This document shows, in pieces, positions 17,430 through 24,588 of a DNA stretch of 46,320 nucleotides. Each line of letters begins with the position of its first letter. Within the stretch, counting starts at the first letter, position 1. Made by a program: the position numbers and the translations under genes. The stretch comes from Acidimicrobiaceae bacterium (lineage in GTDB: Bacteria > Actinomycetota > Acidimicrobiia > Acidimicrobiales > Acidimicrobiaceae). The stretch is from contig JABEUN010000066.1 in NCBI GenBank assembly GCA_013044385.1, positions 1 through 46,320 of the forward strand, read 5' to 3'. The notes beneath the pieces were generated by a model. It made no database searches and was not told where the DNA came from. It saw nothing but the letters and a program-made list of their open reading frames with translations.

Positions 17430-17984
17430 TTACTCGACACGAAAAATACGAAGTTGCAGTGCGAGCGTCGAGTAGTAGCCTATGAGCGTGAGCAGCTCGA
17501 AGACGATCTCTGGACCAACCTGATCCACCGCAGCTGCGTACTCGTCGTCGGTTAGATCTGCAGCTTGCAGGATTGTCCAAATGGTGTTCAGCATGACCTT
17601 TTCGGTTGGGTCAATCGAATGAAACGATCCGTTTTCGTGGATCGATGCCATTTCGGCTATCGAGACTCCTGCATTGGCGGCTATTGGCTCATGGGCACGT
17701 CGTTCGAAGTCACAGTTCCACCTACTTGCGACCATAAGTATCGCAATCTCGCGCAGACGAGGGGAGAGATTGGATTCATATCGGATAGAGGATCCCAATC
17801 TTTGCAGTCCTAAACCGACTCTTGGTGCAAGCAGCATTGCATTAAAGGGACCTTCTAGGGCTCCGTCCTGACCGACTATTGGAAAGTGCTGCTTTCCATC
17901 GGCTCGTCTGCCGCCGGAAATCTCCCCGTAGAGGGCAAGTTGCTCCTCGTTTAGATCCGACGGAACGTGTCGCTTAAGTCGCAT
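17430..17984 (-). CDS. carboxymuconolactone decarboxylase (CMD)-family protein
   Basis: 184-residue all-helical protein of the CMD/AhpD-like family. The signature region reads LSPRLREIAILMVASRWNCDFERRAHEP: a Glu, a single Cys and a His in the arrangement of the gamma-CMD branch rather than the CxxC of peroxidase-type AhpD. It may thus be a decarboxylase or lactone-handling enzyme, but many such proteins have no known function. It is the third gene of the leftward arm, after two SDR genes, with a 10-bp intercistronic hairpin just before it. Confidence 0.78.
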   Translation of the reverse strand: MRLKRHVPSDLNEEQLALYGEISGGRRADGKQHFPIVGQDGALEGPFNAMLLAPRVGLGLQRLGSSIRYESNLSPRLREIAILMVASRWNCDFERRAHEPIAANAGVSIAEMASIHENGSFHSIDPTEKVMLNTIWTILQAADLTDDEYAAAVDQVGPEIVFELLTLIGYYSTLALQLRIFRVE

Positions 17985-18014
17985 AGATCTTCTCCAATTC
18001 AGAACAGTAATTGT

Positions 18015-18051
18015 GGGTAGGTGCTACCGAAATTCTTCATGGCACCTACCC
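18015..18051 (-). promoter_or_regulatory. 10-bp intercistronic hairpin
   Basis: GGGTAGGTGC (18015-18024) pairs exactly with GCACCTACCC (18042-18051) around a 17-base loop. It lies between the SDR stop at 18083 and the CMD start at 17984. No T tract follows on the minus strand, so it is more likely an RNA processing or stability element than a terminator. Confidence 0.5.
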
Positions 18052-18082
18052 TCGGAGATACAAGCTTTGCCCAGGAGCCAAG

Positions 18083-18898
18083 TTAGGCGCCGATCATGCT
18101 GTAGCCCCCGTCGCACATGATAAAGTTCCCGGTCATATGTGACGCATCATCTGTTGCCAACCAGAGTGCCGCCGCTGCTAGCTCCTCTGGTTTTGGGATT
18201 CGACCCATCGGCGTCTGCGATATCACCCGCTCACGCCTGCCACTGTTCCAGTCTTCACGGGAAAGGGTAGATTCGGTCTCCATGAAGCCGGGGCCAAATG
18301 CATTGACTCGCACAGTAGGAGCAAAGGCGTAGGAGTATGACTTGGTGAGTCCGATTATTCCGTACTTTCCCGCAGCATACTGGGGCGCCCTGGGGCTCCC
18401 CCGGACCACAACCGTCGATGCTATGTTGACGATTGCTCCTCGTCCACGCTTTAACATCCGCTCGCCATTCTCGTGGATCATCAGCATGGTCCCTTTGATA
18501 TCGACAGCGAGTACCCGGTCTATCACTTCCTCCTTGATCTCGCGCCATGACATCTGATCCGTTGCTATGTCACCCACATTGTTTATGAGCGCATCAAGTC
18601 CGTCGGTCTGCTCCCAGACGTTCTGGACCATCGCTTTGATCTGATCCCAGCTCTTGAGGTCTGCCCTTACAACAAGAGCCTCTCTCCCATACGACTCGAC
18701 GAGTCTGGCTGTCTGGTGGGCTCCGGCTTCTGAGGAGTTGTAGTGAATGACGACATTAGCCCCTTCTGCAGCCGCCCGCTCAGCTAAGGTTGCGCCGAAT
18801 CCAGTGCCGGCACCGGTAACCATGACCCATTTCCCGGCGAATCTTGGGAAGACCTCCTGTGGGAATTTTGTCCTTCTCAAATCTTCATTCGTGCCCAT
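18083..18898 (-). CDS. short-chain dehydrogenase/reductase (SDR)
   Basis: Classical SDR, 271 residues, NAD(P)-dependent oxidoreductase of a hydroxy or oxo group. Cofactor motif TGAGTGFG at 28-35, NNVG at 106-109, catalytic Ser161 (NIAST), Tyr174 and Lys178 (YAAGK), and the C-terminal GNFIMCDGGYSMIGA expected in the family. AAAGGAG lies just before the ATG on the minus strand. It is second in the leftward arm, 67 bases after the other SDR. Two different SDRs side by side suggest successive oxidations or epimerisation of one substrate. Confidence 0.85.
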   Translation of the reverse strand: MGTNEDLRRTKFPQEVFPRFAGKWVMVTGAGTGFGATLAERAAAEGANVVIHYNSSEAGAHQTARLVESYGREALVVRADLKSWDQIKAMVQNVWEQTDGLDALINNVGDIATDQMSWREIKEEVIDRVLAVDIKGTMLMIHENGERMLKRGRGAIVNIASTVVVRGSPRAPQYAAGKYGIIGLTKSYSYAFAPTVRVNAFGPGFMETESTLSREDWNSGRRERVISQTPMGRIPKPEELAAAALWLATDDASHMTGNFIMCDGGYSMIGA

Positions 18899-18965
18899 AG
18901 GGCTCCTTTCTAGCTAAAGATATCTGTACTGGTTCGCTATCGACGGCAACATTGCCGGGAACTCG

Positions 18966-19736
18966 TCAGACCAGAGTTCTTCCACCATCGATATATAGGA
19001 CTTGTCCCGTGATAAAACTTGAATGTGGGGATGCGAGAAACAGAACTGGACCAGTCAGCTCCTGTGGTACTCCGAGCCTCCCCATAGGGACAAGAGAGGT
19101 GAGTCTCTGTCTATTCTCCTCCTTTTCGAGGTAACCAATAGTCAGTTCTGTCTCGATGTACCCTGGTGCAATTGCATTCAGGGTCACTCCATCATTGGCC
19201 CATTCCCTTGCCATTACGCGCATCATCTGGTTTAGGCCGGCTTTCGTGGCGGCGTAAGGAGCATGGTCGGGATGCGCTAGCTGACTAGAGACCGAGGAGA
19301 CGAGAATAATTCGACCTGACCGTCGAGGAACCATGTGCCGACCGGCCGCCTGTGCCAGCCAGAACGCACTATCGAGATTTACCTTGAGGACTTTGAGCCA
19401 CTCGTCCGGCTCGAGTTGTAATGAGGGTTTGCGGATGTTGATGCCTACAGCATGCAAAACTACATCTAATCCACCAAATTCGTCCTCGACTGCATCTACA
19501 GCAGTCTTGACCTGCTCCGGGACCGCCAGGTCGACTTCCCGAAGATAACACTCACTGGTCAGCGAACCACTCGCAGCCCTCAGCTTTTCGGGATTAGCAT
19601 CAAATATCGCAATTCTTGCGCCTACATAGGCGAACGCAGTGGCACACGCTAGGCCGATACCACCTGCTCCAGCTATCAAGACTCGGGCTCCGTCCAGGCC
19701 GAGCCATTGCCCTGGACGATCTGTGGATGAATACAC
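18966..19736 (-). CDS. short-chain dehydrogenase/reductase (SDR), first gene of the leftward arm
   Basis: Classical SDR of 256 residues. Cofactor loop AGAGGIGLA at 22-30, Asp46 at the end of beta2 (points to NAD), Asn120, Ser148, Tyr161 and Lys165 (YAATK). The usual NNAG segment is HAVG (95-98), an uncommon variant. The end, GQVLYIDGGRTLV, is typical. The GTG start at 19736 is 13 bases from GGAGG, a long spacing; a slightly later start is possible. It is transcribed from the promoter at 19786-19814, with the palindrome at 19757-19781 in the leader. Confidence 0.84.
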   Translation of the reverse strand: MYSSTDRPGQWLGLDGARVLIAGAGGIGLACATAFAYVGARIAIFDANPEKLRAASGSLTSECYLREVDLAVPEQVKTAVDAVEDEFGGLDVVLHAVGINIRKPSLQLEPDEWLKVLKVNLDSAFWLAQAAGRHMVPRRSGRIILVSSVSSQLAHPDHAPYAATKAGLNQMMRVMAREWANDGVTLNAIAPGYIETELTIGYLEKEENRQRLTSLVPMGRLGVPQELTGPVLFLASPHSSFITGQVLYIDGGRTLV

Positions 19737-19756
19737 CGAAGCTATTTCGTCCTCCC

Positions 19757-19781
19757 GTGAGTTTTATTCAGTAAAAGTCAC
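19757..19781. promoter_or_regulatory. palindrome, left copy of the duplicated operator
   Basis: Half-sites GTGAGTTTTA (19757-19766) and TAAAAGTCAC (19772-19781) pair at nine of ten places around a 5-base centre. Read on the minus strand, it and its flank match the right copy at 20047 at most places, for example ACTTTTACTG is identical in both. It overlaps the predicted transcription start of the leftward arm, so binding should repress. Probable ligand of the IclR protein (inference). Confidence 0.65.
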
Positions 19782-19785
19782 TTTC

Positions 19786-19814
19786 ATTATGCACAGTAAG
19801 AGACGTATTGTCAA
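19786..19814 (-). promoter_or_regulatory. promoter of the leftward arm of module 2
   Basis: On the minus strand: a perfect -35 TTGACA (19814-19809), a 17-base spacer and -10 CATAAT (19791-19786). Start near 19779, inside the operator. This is the best sigma-70-type promoter seen in the window. Confidence 0.7.
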
Positions 19815-20005
19815 CCACTGCGATGCGGACTGATCCGACTTTGCTTGCTTGTTGGACCTGTATTTTCGTTCTGGCCCTTTCTGCCACAGAGAAACCGACT
19901 TGGCGGCCGGGTGCTTGATCCTTTCAGTGGTCATACACATTGCGCATTGATATCTGGGTACTCGGCTACTGCGCCAAGTCGCGGAACGAAGATTGCCGTG
20001 CATGC
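19815..20005. other. remainder of the divergent control region of module 2
   Basis: The 354-base gap between the leftward SDR gene and the rightward FAH gene holds two promoters and two operator copies at its ends. The 190 bases between them show no gene and no further copy of the palindrome. Confidence 0.5.
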
Positions 20006-20034
20006 TTGACAGCTAACTAAGGCGCTGCTACGTT
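20006..20034 (+). promoter_or_regulatory. possible promoter of the rightward arm of module 2
   Basis: A perfect -35 TTGACA (20006-20011), a 17-base spacer and a weak -10 TACGTT (20029-20034). Transcription would begin about 20041, just ahead of the operator at 20047. The poor -10 leaves room for another start. Confidence 0.4.
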
Positions 20035-20046
20035 GAAAAGAGTGAA

Positions 20047-20073
20047 AGTTACTTTTACTGGATAAAAGTAACT
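20047..20073. promoter_or_regulatory. palindrome, right copy of the duplicated operator
   Basis: AGTTACTTTTA (20047-20057) and TAAAAGTAACT (20063-20073) are exact reverse complements around the 5-base centre CTGGA. This copy is perfect and has the same spacing as the left copy. It sits 18 bases before the preferred GTG start at 20091, in the leader or initial transcribed region. Confidence 0.7.
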
Positions 20074-20090
20074 GATGTTTGGAGGATGGC

Positions 20091-20963
20091 GTGAAGCTCG
20101 TTACCTTTGATGCAGGAAGGGTTGGCCGGCTGGATGGGGATCAGATCGTGGAGTTTGATTGCCCCGATATGCGTACCTACTTCGAGTTGGCTGGTCGGGT
20201 CAGAGAGAGTGGCGAAGTCGTTCCACTAGCTTCTGCGAGACTAAGGGCGCCAATTGTTCCGAAGAAGTTCTTCCACACTGCCGGCAATTTTCGCGAGCAT
20301 CATGAGGACCTCGTGAGGGTGAACTGGTCCCATCCGGTCAACAAGGGGATCGTTTTCTTCCAGAATGTCGATGCGATCGTGGGTCCCGATGAGCCAGTTG
20401 TCTACCCACCGCAACTAACGAATGAACTCGACTACGAATTAGAGATGGCGATCGTCATTGGTAAGCCGGGGAAGTTTTTCTCTGCTGAGCAGGCCCAGGA
20501 TCACATAGCGGGTTACCTGATATTCAACGACATTACTGCCAGGGATATTCAAAGACGAGAGATGAAGTCGGGAGTCTTCTCATTTTCCAAGGCCATAGAT
20601 ACTTTCTGCCCCATAGGACCATGGATAGTAACAGCCGACGAGGTTGGTGACCCTCATGCCCTGGATATGGAGCTTCGGGTAAACGGCCATGTGAGACAGA
20701 AGTCGAACACTTCGAAGATGTCAGTGTCGATACCTCAACTTGTCGCTTATCATTCTCCTCAGACCTACAGCGCTGGCGACCTTGTGACTACCGGAACCAT
20801 TGCAGGAGTTGCTGCAAGTATGGACGATCCTTTCGCAAACTATCTGAAGCCGGGTGATGTGGTGGAGGCCGAGATTGAGAAGCTCGGAGTTCTCAGATCG
20901 CCGATTGTCTCCTGGTTCGATACCTACGGGGAGGAGCCGCCTTCCGCTGACTCATGGGTCTAA
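20091..20963 (+). CDS. fumarylacetoacetate hydrolase (FAH)-family enzyme
   Basis: Second FAH-family hydrolase, 290 residues. His70/His71 lie in GNFREHHED, the metal ligands Glu116 and Glu118 in LDYELEMAIVIG, and Asp147 in FNDITARDIQ; GDLVTTGTIAGVA follows. Family members cleave a C-C bond of a diketo acid or hydrate/decarboxylate an enol acid. GTG 20091 is preferred (GGAGG five bases upstream); an in-frame TTG at 20079 would read through the ribosome site. First gene of the rightward arm, with a NitT/TauT importer next. It shares its operator with the SDR genes, so the dehydrogenases and this hydrolase probably serve one pathway. Confidence 0.85.
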   Translation: MKLVTFDAGRVGRLDGDQIVEFDCPDMRTYFELAGRVRESGEVVPLASARLRAPIVPKKFFHTAGNFREHHEDLVRVNWSHPVNKGIVFFQNVDAIVGPDEPVVYPPQLTNELDYELEMAIVIGKPGKFFSAEQAQDHIAGYLIFNDITARDIQRREMKSGVFSFSKAIDTFCPIGPWIVTADEVGDPHALDMELRVNGHVRQKSNTSKMSVSIPQLVAYHSPQTYSAGDLVTTGTIAGVAASMDDPFANYLKPGDVVEAEIEKLGVLRSPIVSWFDTYGEEPPSADSWV

Positions 20964-21078
20964 AACATCAGGGGCGTCGCCATAAGGTGAGGCAGGAATC
21001 GAAATTGAATCTCGTAGAAATAGTTGTCTCAGCACCGAACTTCAAGTTTAAATAGCAAATCCAGGGGGAGATTTGAGA

Positions 21079-22101
21079 ATGTCAAAAAGTGTTTTCAGCG
21101 TGAAAAAGGTGAGATTACTCTCGCTAGGTATTACAGCAGCACTGCTTGCAGCCTGTGGGAGCACTGCCTCAAGTAGCTCCTCTACGAGTACAACGGCAGC
21201 CAGCGTCACCTCTACGACGGCAGCGCCGGCAACCGTCAACGTCGGTGTTTTGCCGATTGCCGACGTAGCTCCTCTATACCTAGGTATCAAGCAGGGTTTC
21301 TTCGCAAAGCAGAACCTCACAGTTGTGCCTCACGCACTTCAGGGTGGTGCCGCAGTAGCGAGCGCTGTTGTTGGAGGTTCGCTCGACTTCGGATTCGGCG
21401 CAACGGCCAACCTTATTTTGGCAAGAGCACACAGTTTGCCGCTTCAATTCGTGGCCGAGGGCGACGCAGCCGCAGCCAGCTCTGCCCAGGCGTGGTCCGG
21501 AATTCTGGTGAGTGCGAATAGCGGAATTACATCGATCAAAGACTTAGCGGGCAAGACCATTGCTGCAAATGCCCTCCAGGGTGAGAACGAATTGGCGCTC
21601 GACAGCCTCCTGCTAAAGAATGGTGTAAACCCATCTTCAGTGCACGTTGTCGCTCTACCTTTCCCGACGATGCCCGCTGCACTTAGTGCTGGTCAGGTGC
21701 AAGCCGTCACCGAAGTGGAACCTTTTGTTTCAGCGATTAAGGCACACGGCGGTACCCTGTTGTCGCCGCTTTTTGAGGGCATGTTGCCCAGCATGCTTGT
21801 TGCTGGTTATTTCACTACCACGAACGAGATTGCGAGTAATCCTGGCCTGGTCAAGAGGTTTGTCACTGCGATGAACGAGTCGCTCGACTACGCAGCTGCC
21901 AATCCGGCTGCTGTCAGACTGATCATTCCAACTTACACGAGCATTCCCGCTGCAGTCGCAAGCGCTATGACGCTCCCGGTTTGGGGTTCAACACTCGATA
22001 CAAGCAGCGTTCAGGCCCAGGAGAGCCTGATGAAGCAACTGGGCTGGATAACCTCCGACGTAGCTTTGAGCAATTTAGTCTGGTCGGGGGCAAAGCAGTA
22101 A
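21079..22101 (+). CDS. NitT/TauT-type ABC importer substrate-binding lipoprotein
   Basis: Solute-binding protein of the SsuA/TauA/NMT1 family. Signal peptide with lipobox LAAC, Cys26, then a Ser/Thr/Ala linker. The mature part has the family's VGVLPIADVAPLYLGIKQGFFAKQNL opening, GSLDFGFGATANL and AGKTIAANALQG. Ligands of the family include sulfonates, taurine, nitrate, pyrimidines and aromatic acids such as phthalate. GGGGGAG stands 8 bases before ATG 21079; a TTG at 21073 is in frame but too near. First of four transporter genes in tight order. A carboxylate is likelier than a sulfonate here because no monooxygenase or sulfatase is near. Confidence 0.84.
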   Translation: MSKSVFSVKKVRLLSLGITAALLAACGSTASSSSSTSTTAASVTSTTAAPATVNVGVLPIADVAPLYLGIKQGFFAKQNLTVVPHALQGGAAVASAVVGGSLDFGFGATANLILARAHSLPLQFVAEGDAAAASSAQAWSGILVSANSGITSIKDLAGKTIAANALQGENELALDSLLLKNGVNPSSVHVVALPFPTMPAALSAGQVQAVTEVEPFVSAIKAHGGTLLSPLFEGMLPSMLVAGYFTTTNEIASNPGLVKRFVTAMNESLDYAAANPAAVRLIIPTYTSIPAAVASAMTLPVWGSTLDTSSVQAQESLMKQLGWITSDVALSNLVWSGAKQ

Positions 22102-22122
22102 GAGATCCAACAACGACCACGA

Positions 22123-22983
22123 GTGACGGAACTGGAGGAGTTGTTGACTGGCCCAATTGGATCGCGTTCTTCGAGTTCGAGCAGAACGGGGTCGCGATCC
22201 ACGGGGGGCCTAGACAATCCTGCCGCAAGGATTATGTTTCGCCGGGTCGGTGGTGTTGTATGCGCGTTGCTGATTTGGGAGCTGTTCAGTGAGACTGGCG
22301 TAATCAACAAAAGTGCGCTGCCGACCCCACAGGCGACAGCAGTTGCGTTCGTACACAACCTGTCAGGCCTTGGTCGGGGAGCCTTGGGCACCCTTGACGC
22401 TTGGGGACTAGGACTACTGGCGGCCAGTGTTTTTGGTGTGGCTATCGGTGTCGTCGTTGGTCGATCGAGGGTCGCCGACTCACTTACTGAGACCCTGGTC
22501 AGAATGATGCGTCCTCTGCCTTCTTTGGCACTTATCCCTATTGCTATTCTCATAGCCGGCCTTGGCCTGAAGATGACGGCTGGGCTCGTCTCATTCGCTG
22601 CGTTCTGGCCGATCTTCATCAACACCAGAGTTGGAGTCCGACAGATCGACAACCTGATTCTTGAGACTGGAAGGATGTTGGGGATGGGGCGATTGGAGCT
22701 GATCCGAAAAGTCGTTATTCCAGCTGCACTTCCGATGATCGCCACAGGAGTGCAAGTGGCGATCAGCCTCGCCCTGGTTGTCACGGTATCTGTTGAACTC
22801 GTTGGTGGTACGGGTGGGCTAGGCCAGTTCGTTTTGGTCGCGCAACAAGGTGGTGCAACTGCAACCATGTATGCGGGAATAATCCTAGGAGGAATGCTGG
22901 GGTGGGCATTGTCGATGGGATATAGCCGAATCGTAGATCACTGGATTCCGTGGAGGAGTAGAGGTCAGGTGACGACGTCTTGA
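22123..22983 (+). CDS. NitT/TauT-type ABC importer permease (SsuC/TauC family)
   Basis: Inner-membrane permease, 286 residues, about six helices in a BPD_transp_1 fold. The cytoplasmic EAA-type coupling loop is seen in GMGRLELIRKVVIPAALPMI. The first 35 residues are polar and serine-rich (GSRSSSSSRTGSRS) and precede the membrane part, unusual for the family but possibly only a loose N-terminus. The GTG start is 21 bases after the binding protein gene. Its stop overlaps the next start. Two distinct permease genes suggest a heterodimeric channel; most family systems use one. Confidence 0.82.
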   Translation: MTELEELLTGPIGSRSSSSSRTGSRSTGGLDNPAARIMFRRVGGVVCALLIWELFSETGVINKSALPTPQATAVAFVHNLSGLGRGALGTLDAWGLGLLAASVFGVAIGVVVGRSRVADSLTETLVRMMRPLPSLALIPIAILIAGLGLKMTAGLVSFAAFWPIFINTRVGVRQIDNLILETGRMLGMGRLELIRKVVIPAALPMIATGVQVAISLALVVTVSVELVGGTGGLGQFVLVAQQGGATATMYAGIILGGMLGWALSMGYSRIVDHWIPWRSRGQVTTS

Positions 22984-23792
22984 CCGCCAGTACTTCAGCG
23001 AGACCTCGGCACCGGAGACTCCGATCATTGTCGACCGTCGCTCTGGGATGGGTTGGAATTCTGATTCTCGCTGCAGCATGGCAAATTCTTGCGATTCTGC
23101 TTCACAAGTCAGTATTTCCGACATTCGTGGCGGCCATAGCTGCCGCCTACCATATTGTCACTGGTCCAGCGCTCCGCACAGATATTCTCCCCTCGGTGGA
23201 GCGAACGGCGGTGGGGTTTCTGATCAGCTCTTTACTGGGGGTTGGAGTTGGAATGCTCGTGGGGCACTACAGAGCAGTCCAGCAGTGGACCGCAACGGTG
23301 ATCGACTTCCTGAGGTCATTACCGACTCCACTCCTAGTACCAGTTGCGATCGTGGTGTTTGGACTCAATGGCAAGATGGTGGTGGCGACGATCATATCAG
23401 CGGCCATCTGGCCGGTCCTCATCAACACTGCTAATGGAACCGCCGAAATAGAGCCAACGATGATGGATACGGCAAATGTATTTGGGCTCAGGGGTCGAAA
23501 GTTATTCCTCAAGGTGATTCTTCCTGCTGCAAGCCCTCAAATATTTGCCGGCCTGAGAATTGCGTTAAGTGTCTCACTAGCCATCATGGTTGTTGCGGAG
23601 ATTCTTGGCGGATCATCGGGAATTGGTTACTACATATCGAATGCACAGCAGTCGTTTGATATCGTCGGCAGCTATGGCGGAGTGATCGTACTTGGTCTCC
23701 TTGGTTGGGTGTTTGACACCTTGTTTCTTGCTTTCGAACGCCGACTGCTCTCGTGGCAGCGGGGAACTGTTGGAGGATTTATCGATGGTTGA
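22980..23792 (+). CDS. NitT/TauT-type ABC importer permease, second subunit
   Basis: 270-residue permease of the same family as the preceding gene. Coupling loop GLRGRKLFLKVILPAASPQIFAG and the helices after it (LRIALSVSLAIMVVAEILGGSSGIGY) are typical. It begins with TTG at 22980, overlapping the previous stop by four bases (TTGA), so translation is likely coupled. Its end overlaps the ATPase start by 8 bases. With the previous gene it probably forms a hetero-dimeric pore. Confidence 0.82.
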   Translation: MTASTSARPRHRRLRSLSTVALGWVGILILAAAWQILAILLHKSVFPTFVAAIAAAYHIVTGPALRTDILPSVERTAVGFLISSLLGVGVGMLVGHYRAVQQWTATVIDFLRSLPTPLLVPVAIVVFGLNGKMVVATIISAAIWPVLINTANGTAEIEPTMMDTANVFGLRGRKLFLKVILPAASPQIFAGLRIALSVSLAIMVVAEILGGSSGIGYYISNAQQSFDIVGSYGGVIVLGLLGWVFDTLFLAFERRLLSWQRGTVGGFIDG

Positions 23793-24588
23793 ACCGGTGC
23801 TAAGCGTCCGGAACCTACAGGTGTCACTGCGGAGTCGCGATGGTTCGGTAAATCAAATTACCAAGGACGTCAGCCTCGATCTGATGCCACATGAATTCGT
23901 AAGCATCGTCGGTCCATCAGGAAGCGGGAAAACCACACTTCTAAGAAGCGCAGCCGGGTTACGCCCACCTTCTGGAGGACAGGTCCTATTCGAAGGAACG
24001 CCAGTTACAGACGTCCCTAAAGGCCTATCAATAGTCTTCCAAGAGTACAACAAAAGCCTATTTCCCTGGTTGTCAGTTGGAAAGAACGTTGCAGTTGGAG
24101 CTCGTGAACTTCCAGTTGATGAAAAGAATCAGAAGGTCTCTGAAGCGCTTGCCCACGTCGGACTAAAGGGATTTGAGAATCGCTACCCATGGGAGCTGTC
24201 AGGGGGTATGCAGCAGAGGGCCGCGTTGGCAAGAGCCATGGTCTCAGATCCAAGTATTCTCCTAATGGATGAGCCATTTGCCTCTGTCGACGCGTTGACG
24301 AGGAATCATCTTGAAGATGTGGTCCTTGCTTTGTGGTCGGAGTCGAAGTTTGCAGTACTGCTCGTTACCCATGATGTAGGTGAGGCGATCTACCTAAGCG
24401 ACAGAGTGCTAGTTCTTTCAGCGAGACCATCAACGGTTCTTGCAGAGGTAAAGATTGATCTGGAGAGACCAAGAAATCAGATTGGTACCCGGAGTCAAGC
24501 AAGATTTGCGGAACTCCATGCTGAGGTACTTGAGAGGGTCGAAGCTGCTGGTCGACTCGCCGTAGGCATCGATGGACATGTCGATTGA
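23785..24588 (+). CDS. NitT/TauT-type ABC importer ATPase
   Basis: Cytoplasmic ATPase of the SsuB/TauB family, 267 residues. Walker A GPSGSGKTT at 43-51, Q-loop in VFQEYNKSLFPWLS (with the LFPW of this family), signature LSGGMQQRAALARAM, Walker B ILLMDEPFASVD and His in VTHDVGEA. ATG 23785 is chosen because GGAGG is 8 bases upstream; the frame is open back to 23692 through the preceding permease gene. It overlaps the ThDP enzyme gene by 17 bases. Confidence 0.86.
   Translation: MVEPVLSVRNLQVSLRSRDGSVNQITKDVSLDLMPHEFVSIVGPSGSGKTTLLRSAAGLRPPSGGQVLFEGTPVTDVPKGLSIVFQEYNKSLFPWLSVGKNVAVGARELPVDEKNQKVSEALAHVGLKGFENRYPWELSGGMQQRAALARAMVSDPSILLMDEPFASVDALTRNHLEDVVLALWSESKFAVLLVTHDVGEAIYLSDRVLVLSARPSTVLAEVKIDLERPRNQIGTRSQARFAELHAEVLERVEAAGRLAVGIDGHVD

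Noticed and set aside
22011-22868. Long antisense open frame opposite the NitT/TauT permease
   Set aside because: Pro/Ser/Thr/Arg-rich shadow composition; the sense frame encodes a clear permease.
23692-23784. Upstream extension of the NitT/TauT ATPase frame
   Set aside because: It lies inside the permease gene; ATG 23785 has a strong ribosome site and starts the conserved domain.
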